Positions 18,080-27,268 of a stretch of 64,000 nt of DNA are shown piece after piece. Origin of the DNA: JAOUEA01 sp963825685 (GTDB lineage Bacteria > Actinomycetota > UBA4738 > HRBIN12); assembly GCA_963825685.1 (NCBI GenBank), contig CAWGUD010000001.1:1-64000 (forward strand), given 5' to 3'. Made by a program: the position numbers and the translations under genes. The notes beneath the pieces were generated by a model. It searched no databases, had not been told where the DNA came from, and saw only the letters and a list, made by a program, of their open reading frames with translations. Position 1 is the first letter of the stretch, and each line of letters opens with the position of its first letter.

Positions 18080-19021
18080 GTGGACCGCACCGTGCGATGT
18101 CGGCGATGTGGCGCGAACGCGGAACCGCACGTCCCAGCAGCGATGCCGTCGCTGCGAGCGGGTCATACCGTACGATCTACGACCCAGACGCTCGAACCGC
18201 GCCGAATCCTTGCCTTCGCGAGACGAGCGTGGCGTACACCTCGCCGGCAACTACGCGTGCATCGCCGCTCCTCCGATCGACGACGCAGCGCGATCGCTCT
18301 CGAGCCCCTGAAGCTTGAAGTCAAGGGCACTTCGTCTACGTCGTGCACTGTCACCTCGGTTCCGCGGGCTCATCCGGCGTCACGGGTCGAGACAGTGACG
18401 ATCGGCGACCTTCAGGAGGCACTCGCCCGCTGGCATCGCGTATCGGCCACCGTCATCTATCGCACGAACCGACAGCAGCCCGGTCTGCCGCCATCGGCCC
18501 ACCAGTGTCTTCGCCGCTACGTCGACGATCGTGCCGACATCCCAATCGGACTGGCGAAATGCGACCCTGCGGGGGTCGCGCGATTGGTGTGGGATCCACC
18601 TGCTCGATGGCGGCTCGAGGTCACGGAGGCGTACCGGATCACCAGCGCGACGGTCGTGGGCGATCGCTCGGTGGTGTGCGTGCAGGCGAACGGGAGAGAC
18701 GAACGGTGCCGTCTGTGGCGGAGTAGCGATCGGCCCGTCCAGGCCCTCCCGTTCCACGAGCTGGTCGCCGGCGTTGGCTCGGTTCTGCACGAGCTCGGTA
18801 TCGATCCCTTGGGGCCCGTGACCGTCACGCACCGCCTCGTTGGGAATGCCGCGGCCGACTGTTTCGAACGGGCCTCGGATGGGTCGTCGGCGGAATGGTG
18901 CTTCGGGAGTGGTGGAACGCTCCTCGCACTGGAGCTACGTGCCGAGGATCGAGCGCCGACATTCGTCGAAGTCAAACGCTTCTCGGCCGACTTCCGATGG
19001 CCTCGGCGTTCGACACGCTGA
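18080..19021 (+). CDS. hypothetical protein, start uncertain
   Basis: The convincing part is from about 18390 to 19021. It encodes ETVTIGDLQEALARWHRV, WDPPARWRLEVTEAYRI, a VTHRLVGNAAADCFERAS...AEWCFGSGGTLLALEL section with a cysteine pair, and a VEVKRFSADFRWP ending. That layout resembles secreted actinobacterial proteins with a LolA/LprG-like beta sheet, but I see no signal peptide in this frame. The first 300 nt are arginine-rich with no good start codon, so the N-terminus is probably wrong or shifted. Confidence covers the C-terminal two thirds only. Confidence 0.4.
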   Translation: MDRTVRCRRCGANAEPHVPAAMPSLRAGHTVRSTTQTLEPRRILAFARRAWRTPRRQLRVHRRSSDRRRSAIALEPLKLEVKGTSSTSCTVTSVPRAHPASRVETVTIGDLQEALARWHRVSATVIYRTNRQQPGLPPSAHQCLRRYVDDRADIPIGLAKCDPAGVARLVWDPPARWRLEVTEAYRITSATVVGDRSVVCVQANGRDERCRLWRSSDRPVQALPFHELVAGVGSVLHELGIDPLGPVTVTHRLVGNAAADCFERASDGSSAEWCFGSGGTLLALELRAEDRAPTFVEVKRFSADFRWPRRSTR

Positions 19022-19116
19022 TCTCCTCGGCAGGCGTCCCGGCCTTCTTCGATTGCCACGAAGGATGTTCGCCGGTGGCGTAGGGTCGATGCTCATCTAG
19101 ACACCCCGAGGCCATC

Positions 19117-19656
19117 GTGCATCCATGGTCCATGCAAGCAGAAGGTGAGGTCGTACATCTCCCCACCGAAGGTGCCGAACACGGGGCCCCGTTCGTCACG
19201 TTCGTCGAGGAGGAGCACGTCCGGCTGTTCAAGGCCCTCTACTTCGTGACGGGCAGCCGTGAGGAAGCCGAGGACCTGGCCCAGGAGGCGTTCCTGAAGC
19301 TCTGGGAGCGCTGGGACCGGATCGACACGATCGAGGATCCCACCGCCTACCTGTTCCGGGTGGCGCTCAACGGGTTCCGGATGCGACGCCGTCGCACGAC
19401 GATGGCGATCCGCCGGCAGCCCGCGCCGCCCGAGCAGCGCGACGGCTACGCGGAGGCCGAGATGCGCGAGGACGTGCGACGGCTGCTGCTCGAGGTCACG
19501 CCACGACAACGGGCCGCCCTGCTGCTTGTTGACCTGCTCGGCTATCCCGCCGAGCAGGCGGCGAGCATCCTACGGATCCGACCGTCGACGGTACGGAACC
19601 TGCTGAGCCAGGGCCGCAAGACGCTGCGATCGACGGAAGGGGTGCGGGATGCCTGA
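19117..19656 (+). CDS. ECF-type RNA polymerase sigma factor
   Basis: About 179 residues with the two sigma-70 regions of the extracytoplasmic-function group. Region 2 is LFKALYFVTGSREEAEDLAQEAFLKLWERW and region 4 is LLEVTPRQRAALLLVDLLGYPAEQAASILRIRPSTVRNLLSQGRKTL, a helix-turn-helix for the -35 element (each quoted in part: see residues 38-67 and 124-170). Start is GTG 19117 or ATG 19132. Its stop overlaps the next gene, a membrane-anchored protein, by 8 nt, so the two are coupled. The partner may act as an anti-sigma factor, by analogy with other ECF operons; no anti-sigma domain is recognisable. Confidence 0.85.
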   Translation: MHPWSMQAEGEVVHLPTEGAEHGAPFVTFVEEEHVRLFKALYFVTGSREEAEDLAQEAFLKLWERWDRIDTIEDPTAYLFRVALNGFRMRRRRTTMAIRRQPAPPEQRDGYAEAEMREDVRRLLLEVTPRQRAALLLVDLLGYPAEQAASILRIRPSTVRNLLSQGRKTLRSTEGVRDA

Positions 19657-20693
19657 CCTGCGAGAGGTGTTCCAGATGTCCACCCAGAAGGTTCGACCCG
19701 ATCGAGGATTCACCGAGCGGCAGGAGTTCCGGCAGCGACGCAAGGTGCGGAACCGGAAGGTCGGCGCGTACGTCGTGGTCACGGCGATCGCGGCGGTCGC
19801 GGTGATCGCGCTCGCGGCGGTCCAAGGTGGACGGGGCGACACCACCGTCCCCGGATCATCCGCTCCGCCGTCCGCGTCGGCCCAGGCCGTGACCACCCAC
19901 TCGTACCTCGACATCGCCACCGGCGAGCGCTCAGGCCCGTGGCGGCAGACCTGAGCGCGGCCAGGCTGCTCGAGGTCTCACCGAACGGGGAGGCCGTCGC
20001 GTACAACACGTGCTGCAGCAACGACGCTATCTACGTGGCGAACCTCGACGGTTCAGGCGCCGAGATGATCACGCCCGAGGAGCTCGACGGGTACGCCGCC
20101 GACGTGGATCGACGACGAGACGATCCTCTTCCAGGGTCGGCCCGAAGGCACGATCGAGTTCGGCGACCTCTACGTCGCGGATCTCTCGGCGGGCGACCTG
20201 ACGAAGGTCATCGACCTGCCTGAGGGGCGGGAGCGCCGCGTGGATCGTCGGCTCCGACGTGAGCCCGGACGGGACCACCGTGCTGTTCCATCTCCCCCGA
20301 GGGGACCCCTTCACGGGGAGAACAGGAGGTACGGGACCTGTGGACCGCGCCCCTCGCGGGCGGCGAGCCGACCCTCCTCGGAAGGAACGCCGGGTCGCCG
20401 CAGTACGCGGCCCGACGGTTCCATCGTGTTCCTCGATCACGCGGTCCCGTCCTACGGGGACGGCATCTGGATCATGGACGGCGACGGCAGCAACGCACGT
20501 CCGCTCGTGGAGGACCGTGGCGCGAAGCTCACGTGGCCGCGGGTCTCCCCCGACGGCACGCAGGTCGCGTACGGACACGACGGACGAGGCCGAGGTCGTC
20601 GCCATCGACGGTGGCCGGCGGGACAGGGCGAGCCCACCGGCGGTCAGTGAGGAGCCGGCGTGGTTCGGGAACGACACCCTGATCGTCGACTGA
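19649..20693 (+). pseudogene. membrane-anchored beta-propeller-like protein, broken by several frameshifts
   Basis: The N-terminal part (about 45 residues) is cytoplasmic and basic, followed by one transmembrane helix (AYVVVTAIAAVAVIALAAV). The extracytoplasmic part carries TolB/PD40-type repeats: LEVSPNGEAVAYN, VSPDGTTVLFHLPRG, PDGSIVFLDHA, VSPDGTQVAYGHD, separated by DLYVADL, LWTAPLAGGE and IWIMDGDGS strands. They are spread over three frames with at least five shifts; the last frame ends AWFGNDTLIVD at 20693. Overlap with the sigma factor gene suggests a regulatory pair. I cannot tell sequencing error from true inactivation. Confidence 0.55.
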
Positions 20694-20712
20694 ACCACGC
20701 TTGACGCACGAG

Positions 20713-20735
20713 GGCCGGGGCGACGAGCCCCGGCC
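20713..20735. terminator. hairpin between convergent genes
   Basis: GGCCGGGGC (20713-20721), loop GACGA, GCCCCGGCC (20727-20735): a perfect 9-bp GC stem, with only TT after it on the plus strand. It sits between the stops of the sigma-linked gene and the TetR gene and could end both. Confidence 0.6.
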
Positions 20736-20756
20736 TTCGGCCTCGCTCGGGACGCG

Positions 20757-21426
20757 CTACGCCGGAGCTGAGTCGCGCCGAGGGCCGATCGCGCTCTCGA
20801 GCAGCACCGTGAAGTGCTCGACGCGCATGCGCTGGCGCTCGGGCTGACCCGCGAGCCGGTGGAACAACCCCGGGTCGAGCTCCTCGGTGACCAGGGCGTC
20901 CTGCAGGGAGTTCGAGAGCCAGTCGACCATCGAGACGATGATCTCGAGGTCGACGTCGGCGCGCACCTCGCCGCGTTCCTGCCCCCACTCGACGAACTCG
21001 AGCGTGCCGTACGGGTCCTCGCTCACGAGCCAGCGGTTGATGTCGCGCTTGAGCGTGAGGTCGGTGCCGTAGTTGCCGATCAGCACGACGCGGTTGGGGA
21101 TCCAGTCCTCCTTGATCAGGTGCTCGGTGCGCTCGAGCCAGAAGCGGACCGTGGCGAAGAACCCCTGGGCCCGCACCTCCTCGGGAGCGTCGAGCCATGC
21201 GGGGAGCGTGAGCACCGCGCGCTTGTACGCCTGCAGGAACAGGCCCGCCTTCGACCCGAAGTGCTGGAAGATCGAGCCCTTCGCGATGCCGAGCTCGATC
21301 GCGATGTCCTCGACCTTGGCGCCCTGGTATCCGTGCTCGGCGAACTGGCGCATCGCCGACTCGACGATGCGGTCGCGTTTCGACCTGCGTCTTGGCGTTG
21401 CGGGGCGATCTCGGTTCGGCGATCAT
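20757..21426 (-). CDS. TetR/AcrR-family transcriptional regulator (frameshifted)
   Basis: A 222-residue TetR regulator after removing one base near 21380. The restored N-terminus is NAKTQSKRDRIVESAMRQF, leading into AEHGYQGAKVEDIAIELGIA and GSIFQHFGSKAGLFLQAY, the conserved DNA-binding helix-turn-helix. The C-terminal half is a ligand-binding helical domain of unknown specificity. GAGGAG precedes the ATG at 21426. It is divergent from the corrinoid operon across 229 nt and might regulate it, although a MerR-type regulator at the other end is an equally good candidate. Confidence 0.8.
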
Positions 21427-21655
21427 GCGGCTCCTCGCGACCGTGGGCGCGACCAGGCTACGGAGCCGAGCGTTCCTTGACTGACTCCGGGTCACTCGAA
21501 GGGTGCCCTGGGGACTCCCAACGGCGCCCTCTCGCTGGCATCATCGTGTGCTGACGACCCTCGCGGCAACGCTGACTTCAGGTCACCGTGAGAGCCGACC
21601 GAGCGGGCGATGCCCACGACTGGGACCCGCCGACCACGCGCGGAAGGATGCGGCG
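21427..21655. promoter_or_regulatory. divergent control region before the corrinoid operon
   Basis: Contains TTGACT-N7-GGTCA (21477-21494) and TGACT-N3-GGTCA (21573-21585). These share the TGAC/GTCA halves found with different spacing at the MerR-B12 gene promoter. GGAAGG lies just before the first corrinoid gene. I looked for a cobalamin or SAM riboswitch and could not match a consensus. Confidence 0.35.
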
Positions 21656-22309
21656 ATGCACGAAGACCTCGACGTCTTGAAACGAGCCCTGATCGCCGCC
21701 GACATGGATCTCGGCGTCGCCGCGGCACAGCGCCTCGTCGACTCCGGCGCCGATCCGAAGTGGATCCTCGAGGAGGGCATGGCCGTGGCCATGTTCGATC
21801 TCGGTGAGATGTGGAAGCGGGGCGAGGTGTTCCTGCCCGAGGTCGTCGCGAGCGCCGAGGTGTTCAAGCGCTGCAACGCGATCGTGGAGCCCGCCCTGCT
21901 CGCCCAGCGCGAGGAGGGCGACGAGGCCAACGCGATCGTCGTGCTCGCGACGGTCAAGGGCGACCTGCACGATTTGGGGAAGAACATGGTGGGTGCGATG
22001 CTCCGCACCAGCGGCTTCGACGTGCACGACATCGGCAAGGACGTGAGCGCGGACCGCATCGTGGAGGTCGTGCGTGAGCTGCAGCCCCAGATCGTCGGGC
22101 TCTCGGCGCTGCTGACCACCACCGTCCCGTACCAGCAGCGCGTCATCGAGAAGCTGGAGGCCGAGGGGTTGAGGAACCAGGTGAAGGTCATGGTGGGAGG
22201 CGCGCCGGTCACGCCCGAATGGGCCGAGAAGATCGGTGCCGACGGCTACGCGAACAACGCCCCCGAGGCGGTCGAGATCGCGAAGAAGCTCGTGGGGGTC
22301 GCCCAATGA
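21656..22309 (+). CDS. corrinoid (B12-binding) protein of a methyltransferase system
   Basis: A 217-residue MtaC/MttC/MtgC-type corrinoid protein. An N-terminal helical cap (B12-binding_2, about residues 1-85) is followed by the Rossmann B12 domain with DLHDLGKNMV, whose H105 would be the lower cobalt ligand, then GLSALLTTTV and MVGGAPVT, the rest of the D-x-H-x-x-G...S-x-L...G-G signature. It carries the methyl group as methyl-Co(III). The ATG at 21656 is set by GGAAGG; the frame is open further upstream. Its stop overlaps the next start (ATGA). Confidence 0.92.
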   Translation: MHEDLDVLKRALIAADMDLGVAAAQRLVDSGADPKWILEEGMAVAMFDLGEMWKRGEVFLPEVVASAEVFKRCNAIVEPALLAQREEGDEANAIVVLATVKGDLHDLGKNMVGAMLRTSGFDVHDIGKDVSADRIVEVVRELQPQIVGLSALLTTTVPYQQRVIEKLEAEGLRNQVKVMVGGAPVTPEWAEKIGADGYANNAPEAVEIAKKLVGVAQ

Positions 22310-23222
22310 GTGGCGTCGCGACGACGATCCTGAGCGGTCCCGGCGGCGAGGTCGCGATCGGCGACGAGCACCCGTTCCGCATCATCGGCGAGCGCATCAA
22401 CCCGACGGGGCGTAAGCAGCTCACCGAGGAGCTGAAGGTCATGGACATGACCACCGTGCAGCGCGATGCGCTCGCGCAGGTGGAAGCGGGCGCGGCGGTG
22501 CTCGATCTGAACGCCGGCATCCCGGGGTTCGACGAGCCGGCGATGCTCTCCGCGATGGTGAAGACCGTGCACGAGGTCGTCGGCGTGCCGCTGTGCATCG
22601 ACTCCTCGACCCCCGAGGCCCTCGAGGCCGCGGTGCCGCTGGCCCAGGGCAAGGTGCTGATCAACTCCGTCACGGCCGAGGACCACTCGCTCGAGCGGTT
22701 GCTGCCGCTGGTCGCGAAGTTCGGCGCCGCGGTGATCGGCATGGCCAACGACTCCGAGGGCATCTCGATGGATCCGCAGGTGCGCCTGGCCGCCGCGCGC
22801 AAGATCGTGGAACGCGCCGCCGACCACGGCATCGGCCACGAGGACGTGATCATCGACCCGCTCACGATGCCGATCGGCGCTGCGCCCGACGCGGCGACCT
22901 CGATGTACGAGACGGTGAAGCTGCTCCGCTCCGAGCTCCGCGTGAACGTGAGCTGCGGCGCCTCGAACATCTCCTTCGGCATGCCGGACCGCCGCGGCAT
23001 CGACTCGGCGTTCCTCACGATGTCGATCGTGACCGGCATGAACACCGCCATCACGAACCCGCTGCACATCGAGACGCGCAAGGCGATCCTCGCCGCCGAC
23101 CTGCTGCTCGGGCGCGACGAGTACGGCGCGAACTGGATCGCGCTGCACCGCGCCGAGCTCGCGGCGGCGGAGGCGGCGAGCGCCGGGGCGAGGCGAACGC
23201 CGGAGGCGAGCCGACCGCATGA
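22306..23222 (+). CDS. corrinoid:tetrahydrofolate methyltransferase, pterin-binding type (frameshifted at the end)
   Basis: About 305 residues, a TIM-barrel pterin-binding domain as in MtgA, AcsE and MetH. The motifs are RIIGERINPTGR at the N-terminus, LDLNAG, and NDSEGI / IDPLTMPIG in the barrel. It should transfer the methyl group between the corrinoid protein and tetrahydrofolate. One base seems missing near 23185; after it the ending EANAGGEPTA stops at 23220-23222, overlapping the next ATG by 4 nt. It is flanked on both sides by coupled genes, so one operon is clear. Confidence 0.88.
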
Positions 23223-25135
23223 CCAAGAAGGTCGAGGTCACGTACCAGCCGAGCGGGAAGACCGTCCGGGTGCCCGAGGGCACGACGCTGTTCAACGCGG
23301 CGCACTGGGCCGGGCTGCCGATCGAGTCGACGTGCGGCGGCCGAGGCACGTGCGGCAAGTGCGGGGTGAAGGTGCTCTCGGGTCACGTGGAGCGCTCGCT
23401 CGCCGACTACCGCCACCTGAACGATCAGCTCGACGAGGGCTGGCGCCTCTCGTGCCAGGCGGAGATCACCGAGGACACCGAGTGCGACGTGCCCCGCCTG
23501 ATGAAGATGCCCAAGGCGGCCACGATGGGCGTCGGACGCTTCGTGCTGCTCGAGCCCAACGTGGTCAAGCTCTTCCTCGAGCTGCCGCCGCCGTCCCTCG
23601 AGGACCATCGCTCCCACCTCGCCCGAGTGCTCGACGCCGTCGATGAGGCCGGGTACAACCGCAACTACGACTGGGAGGTCATGCCGAGGATCGCGCAGGC
23701 GTTCCGCGCGACCTCGAACGTCACGGCGACGCTGGTGGGGGAGTACCTCGTCGACGTGGAACCCGGCGACACCACCGATCGCATGTTCGGCGCGTCGTTC
23801 GACATCGGCACGACGACGTGCGTCTGCACGCTCGTCGACCTGCGCAACGGGGCGACGGTCGGCGTGGCGAGCACGATCAATCACCAGGCGCCGTTCGGCG
23901 CCGACGTGATCGCGCGCATGGCCAAGGCGATGCACGGCGAGGAGAACGTCGTGCAGCTGCGCGATGCCGCGATCTCCACCGTGAACGAGCTGCTCGGTCG
24001 CGCCCGGGAGGAAGCCGGCGTGGCCCAGCACGAGGTCTACGAGGCGGTCGTCGCCGGCAACGCCACGATGATGCACCTGCTCTGCGGCGTGAACCCGGAG
24101 TCGCTCGCGCTCGCGCCGTACGTGGCCACGTTCACCGAGCCCCAGGACCTGCGCGGGGACCAGGCGCGCTTCGACATGCATCCGCTCGGGTGGGTGGCGC
24201 TCTTCCCGTCGATCGGCGCCTACGTGGGCGCCGACATCGTGGCCGACATCGTGGCGACCGGCCTCGTGCGCGACCCGGAGACCCGGCTGCTCGTCGACGT
24301 CGGCACGAACGGCGAGATCGCCTGCGGGAACGAGGAGCGCAGCGTCGCCACCGCGGCGCCCGCGGGCCCGGCGTTCGAGGGCGGCGAGATCGTGCACGGC
24401 ATGCGGGCGACCGACGGCGCGATCGAAGGGGTCACCCTCACGGACGGCGAGGTCGAGCTGCAGGTGATCGGCGGCGACGACGCCGAACCCCGTGGCATCT
24501 GCGGCTCGGGGCTGATCGACATCGTGGCCCAGCTGCGGCTGGCGGGACTGCTCGACGACGGCGGCAAGATGATGTCGCGCGAGGAGGCCGAGGACGCCGG
24601 CCACCCGCTCGCCGATCGCCTGGTGATGCGCGAGGACGTGAAGGCGTTCCACCTGCACGGCGACGTCGTGCTGACCCAGCAGGACGTGCGCGCGCTGCAG
24701 TTCGCCAAGGGCGCGATCTCGACGGGCATCGAGACCGCGATGCGCGCCCTCGGTCTCGAGTCCTCCGACCTCGACGCGGTGATGCTCGCGGGGTCGTTCG
24801 GGTCCTACATCAACCCGCAGAGCGCGCGCGTGATCGGCCTCGTGCCCCCCGTGCCCGTCGAGCGCATCAAGGCCGTCGGCAACACGGCGAGCGAGGGCGC
24901 GAAGATGGCGCTGATGTCCTTCCGCGAGCGCGAGGTCGCGTGGGAGATCCCGGGCATCGTGGAGTACATCGAGCTCTCCGGCGAGGAAGACTTCAACGAC
25001 CGCTTCATCGGGAACCTCGGGTTCCCCCCGATCGAGGACCTGCACGCCGCCCAGGCCGCGAACGAGGCCGCGATCGTGGCGCGGGCCGAGGCGAGGGCGT
25101 CGGCGAGCGTCGGCTCGGAGGACGTGAGCCCGTGA
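23219..25135 (+). CDS. corrinoid reductive activator (2Fe-2S ferredoxin plus DUF4445/ASKHA domain)
   Basis: A 638-residue RamA/RACE-like protein. The N-terminal plant-type ferredoxin domain has cysteines at 39, 45, 48 and 79 (CGGRGTCGKC...SCQ). The long C-terminal part is an ATPase of the actin/hexokinase type with FDIGTTTCVCTLVD, VAGNATMMHLL, DVGTNGEIA and MLAGSFGSYINP. Such proteins use ATP hydrolysis to return inactive Co(II)-corrinoid to Co(I). There is no extra C-terminal Fe-S domain of the archaeal RamA kind. The stop overlaps the next GTG by 4 nt. Confidence 0.92.
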   Translation: MTKKVEVTYQPSGKTVRVPEGTTLFNAAHWAGLPIESTCGGRGTCGKCGVKVLSGHVERSLADYRHLNDQLDEGWRLSCQAEITEDTECDVPRLMKMPKAATMGVGRFVLLEPNVVKLFLELPPPSLEDHRSHLARVLDAVDEAGYNRNYDWEVMPRIAQAFRATSNVTATLVGEYLVDVEPGDTTDRMFGASFDIGTTTCVCTLVDLRNGATVGVASTINHQAPFGADVIARMAKAMHGEENVVQLRDAAISTVNELLGRAREEAGVAQHEVYEAVVAGNATMMHLLCGVNPESLALAPYVATFTEPQDLRGDQARFDMHPLGWVALFPSIGAYVGADIVADIVATGLVRDPETRLLVDVGTNGEIACGNEERSVATAAPAGPAFEGGEIVHGMRATDGAIEGVTLTDGEVELQVIGGDDAEPRGICGSGLIDIVAQLRLAGLLDDGGKMMSREEAEDAGHPLADRLVMREDVKAFHLHGDVVLTQQDVRALQFAKGAISTGIETAMRALGLESSDLDAVMLAGSFGSYINPQSARVIGLVPPVPVERIKAVGNTASEGAKMALMSFREREVAWEIPGIVEYIELSGEEDFNDRFIGNLGFPPIEDLHAAQAANEAAIVARAEARASASVGSEDVSP

Positions 25136-25746
25136 CCGCCCCCGGCGCCCGCGTGGCCCTGCTCGCGTGCGGCGCCGTCGCGATCGACACGAAGACGCTC
25201 GTCGACCGTCACGGCTGGGACGCCGACGTGCACGGCATCTCGAGCGACCTGCACATGACCCCGCTCGAGATCGCGCCGGCGGTCGAGGAGAAGCTCACCG
25301 CGCTGCTGCCCCGGTACGAGCGCGTGATCGTCGTCTACGGCGACTGCGGCACCGGCGGTCGGCTCGACGAGGTGCTGTCGCGCTACCCGGCGGTGCGGCC
25401 CGCGGGGGTGCACTGCTTCCAGTGGTACTCCGGCGAGCTGTACCGGCGGTTCGAGACCGACATCGGCATCTACTTCCTGACCGACTGGCTCGTGACGAAC
25501 TGGGACCGGGCGGTGATCAAGGGGCTCGGCCTCGACCGCTTCCCCTGGCTGCACGAGACGTACTTCGGCAACCTGAGCCGCGTGCTGTTCGTGCGCCAGC
25601 ACCCCGACCCCGACCGCGAGGCGAAGGCGCGGGAGATCGCCGAGTACATGCAGCTGCCGCTCGAGATCCACGACCTCGGCATCGAGCCCCTCGAAGAACT
25701 GCTCGTGCCTCTGATGGAGGACGCGCTCGAGCAGCCGAAGGCGTAG
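25132..25746 (+). CDS. DUF1638 protein
   Basis: A 204-residue cytoplasmic protein with conserved features VALLACGAVAID, DLHMTPLEIAPAVEEKL, VYGDCGTGGRLDEVL and GVHCFQWYSGELY. Cysteines in the CG, GDCG and HC motifs could bind a metal. The biochemical role of DUF1638 is not known to me; the family is often found beside MttB-type methyltransferases, as here. Start GTG 25132 overlaps the activator stop. Its position between activator and methyltransferase suggests a part in substrate entry or corrinoid handling (inference). Confidence 0.78.
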   Translation: MTAPGARVALLACGAVAIDTKTLVDRHGWDADVHGISSDLHMTPLEIAPAVEEKLTALLPRYERVIVVYGDCGTGGRLDEVLSRYPAVRPAGVHCFQWYSGELYRRFETDIGIYFLTDWLVTNWDRAVIKGLGLDRFPWLHETYFGNLSRVLFVRQHPDPDREAKAREIAEYMQLPLEIHDLGIEPLEELLVPLMEDALEQPKA

Positions 25747-25771
25747 CGCGACAAGGAGAAGGAGACCGACG

Positions 25772-27229
25772 ATGTTCGAGCCTGAGAACGCGCCGCGCAT
25801 CCTCACCGAGGAGCAGGAGGAGACGGTCCACGAGACCGCGATGCGCATCCTCGAGGAGATCGGCACCGACGTGAAGCACGACGAGGCACGGAGGCTGCTG
25901 GCCGAGGCCGGGATGAAGGTCGAGGACGAGCGGGTCTACTGGGACCGGGGCTTCGTGATGGAGCAGGTCGCGAAGGCGCCGTCGTCGTTCCGGCTGCGCG
26001 CTCGCAACCCGGAGCGCTCGCTCACCGTGGGGGGAGCGGACGGCGTGCCGGTCTGGATGAACGTCGGAGGGCCTCCGTTCGCCAGCGACCTCGACGAGGG
26101 GCGCCGGAGCGGACGCATCCAGGACCACGACGCGTTCATCAAGCTGACGCAGGCGACCGACGTGCTGAACTGCGTGCAGACGGGCGCCGCGGAGGCGACC
26201 GACCTCCAGATGGAGGTCCGCCACATGGACATGGAGTACTCCACGATCCGGTACTCGGACAAGCCGTACACGACCTACGGCACGAGCGGTCCGCGGGCGC
26301 GCGACGGCATCCGCATGGCCGAGATCGTGCACGGTGGGCGCGAGGCGATCGAGGCGGAACCGGCGCTGATGGGCATCGTGAACCCGAACTCACCGCTGAT
26401 CTGGGACTTCCGCATGACCGACGCGCTGATCGCGTGGGCCGAGGCGAAGCAGCCGATCGTGGTGACCCCGTTCCTGTTGGCCGGCGCCACGAGCGCGGTG
26501 AGCGTGAGCGGCGGGCTCACGCAGCAGGTGGCCGAGGCGCTCAGCGGGGTCGCCCTCGCCCAGCTCGTGCGCGAGGGCGTGCCGTGCCTCTACGGGTCGT
26601 TCTTCACGGTGACCGACATGCGCACCGGCTCGCCGGCGTTCGGCACGCCCGAGTCGGTGTGGGGCATCCTCGCCGGCGCGCAGCTGGCACGGCGATACGG
26701 CCTGCCGTTCCGCGGTGGGGGAGGGCTCGCGTCCTCGCCCGCGGTCGACGCGCAGGCCGCCGCCGAGACCCAGATGATGCTGTGGGCGACGAACCTCGCC
26801 GCGACCGACGTCGTGCTGCACGCCGCCGGATGGCTCGAGGGCGGCCTCACGGCATCGTTCGAGAAGTTCGCGCTCGACGTGGAGCTGCTCCGCCAGTTCC
26901 AGGTGCAGGCGCAGGGGATCGGCTTCAGCGAGGAGGAGATCGCGTTCGACGCCCTGAAGGAGACCGGTCCCGGCGGGCTGTTCCTGTCGTCGCCGCATAC
27001 CCGGGCCCACTTCAAGGAGTGGCTGTACATGTCGCCGCTGTTCCAGACGCCCGACTTCGCGACCTGGGAGACGATGGGCTCGGAGACCACCGAGGTCGCG
27101 GCGAACCGGGCATGGAAGCAGCTGCTCGAGAGCTACGAGGACCCCGGCCTGGACGCCGCGATCGACGAGGAGCTCCGCGCGTACATGGCGAGTCGGCGCG
27201 ACGCCCCGGACCTCTACGTCGAGGACTGA
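25772..27229 (+). CDS. MttB-superfamily methyltransferase, non-pyrrolysine
   Basis: A 485-residue protein of the trimethylamine methyltransferase superfamily (COG5598). It begins with the usual ILTEEQEETVHETAMRILEEIG and contains VWMNVGGPPFASD, PYTTYGTSGPRARDG and a GGGGLASSPAVDAQAAAE region. There is no in-frame TAG, so it is not the pyrrolysine enzyme. Non-Pyl relatives demethylate quaternary amines such as glycine betaine, proline betaine or carnitine and pass the methyl to a corrinoid protein. AAGGAGAAGGAG precedes the ATG. It ends the operon. Substrate not predictable. Confidence 0.9.
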   Translation: MFEPENAPRILTEEQEETVHETAMRILEEIGTDVKHDEARRLLAEAGMKVEDERVYWDRGFVMEQVAKAPSSFRLRARNPERSLTVGGADGVPVWMNVGGPPFASDLDEGRRSGRIQDHDAFIKLTQATDVLNCVQTGAAEATDLQMEVRHMDMEYSTIRYSDKPYTTYGTSGPRARDGIRMAEIVHGGREAIEAEPALMGIVNPNSPLIWDFRMTDALIAWAEAKQPIVVTPFLLAGATSAVSVSGGLTQQVAEALSGVALAQLVREGVPCLYGSFFTVTDMRTGSPAFGTPESVWGILAGAQLARRYGLPFRGGGGLASSPAVDAQAAAETQMMLWATNLAATDVVLHAAGWLEGGLTASFEKFALDVELLRQFQVQAQGIGFSEEEIAFDALKETGPGGLFLSSPHTRAHFKEWLYMSPLFQTPDFATWETMGSETTEVAANRAWKQLLESYEDPGLDAAIDEELRAYMASRRDAPDLYVED

Positions 27230-27268
27230 TCGTCGAGGACCGATCGGCGATGCGCCGGCCGGGCGCGC

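Noticed and set aside
21427..21655. Cobalamin or SAM riboswitch upstream of the corrinoid operon
   Set aside because: The region is GC-rich and has short GGAC/GACC stretches, but I could not align a B12-box or SAM core. A covariance-model scan would settle it.
25772..27229. Pyrrolysine-containing MttB
   Set aside because: The frame has no internal TAG and no pyl genes are in the window.
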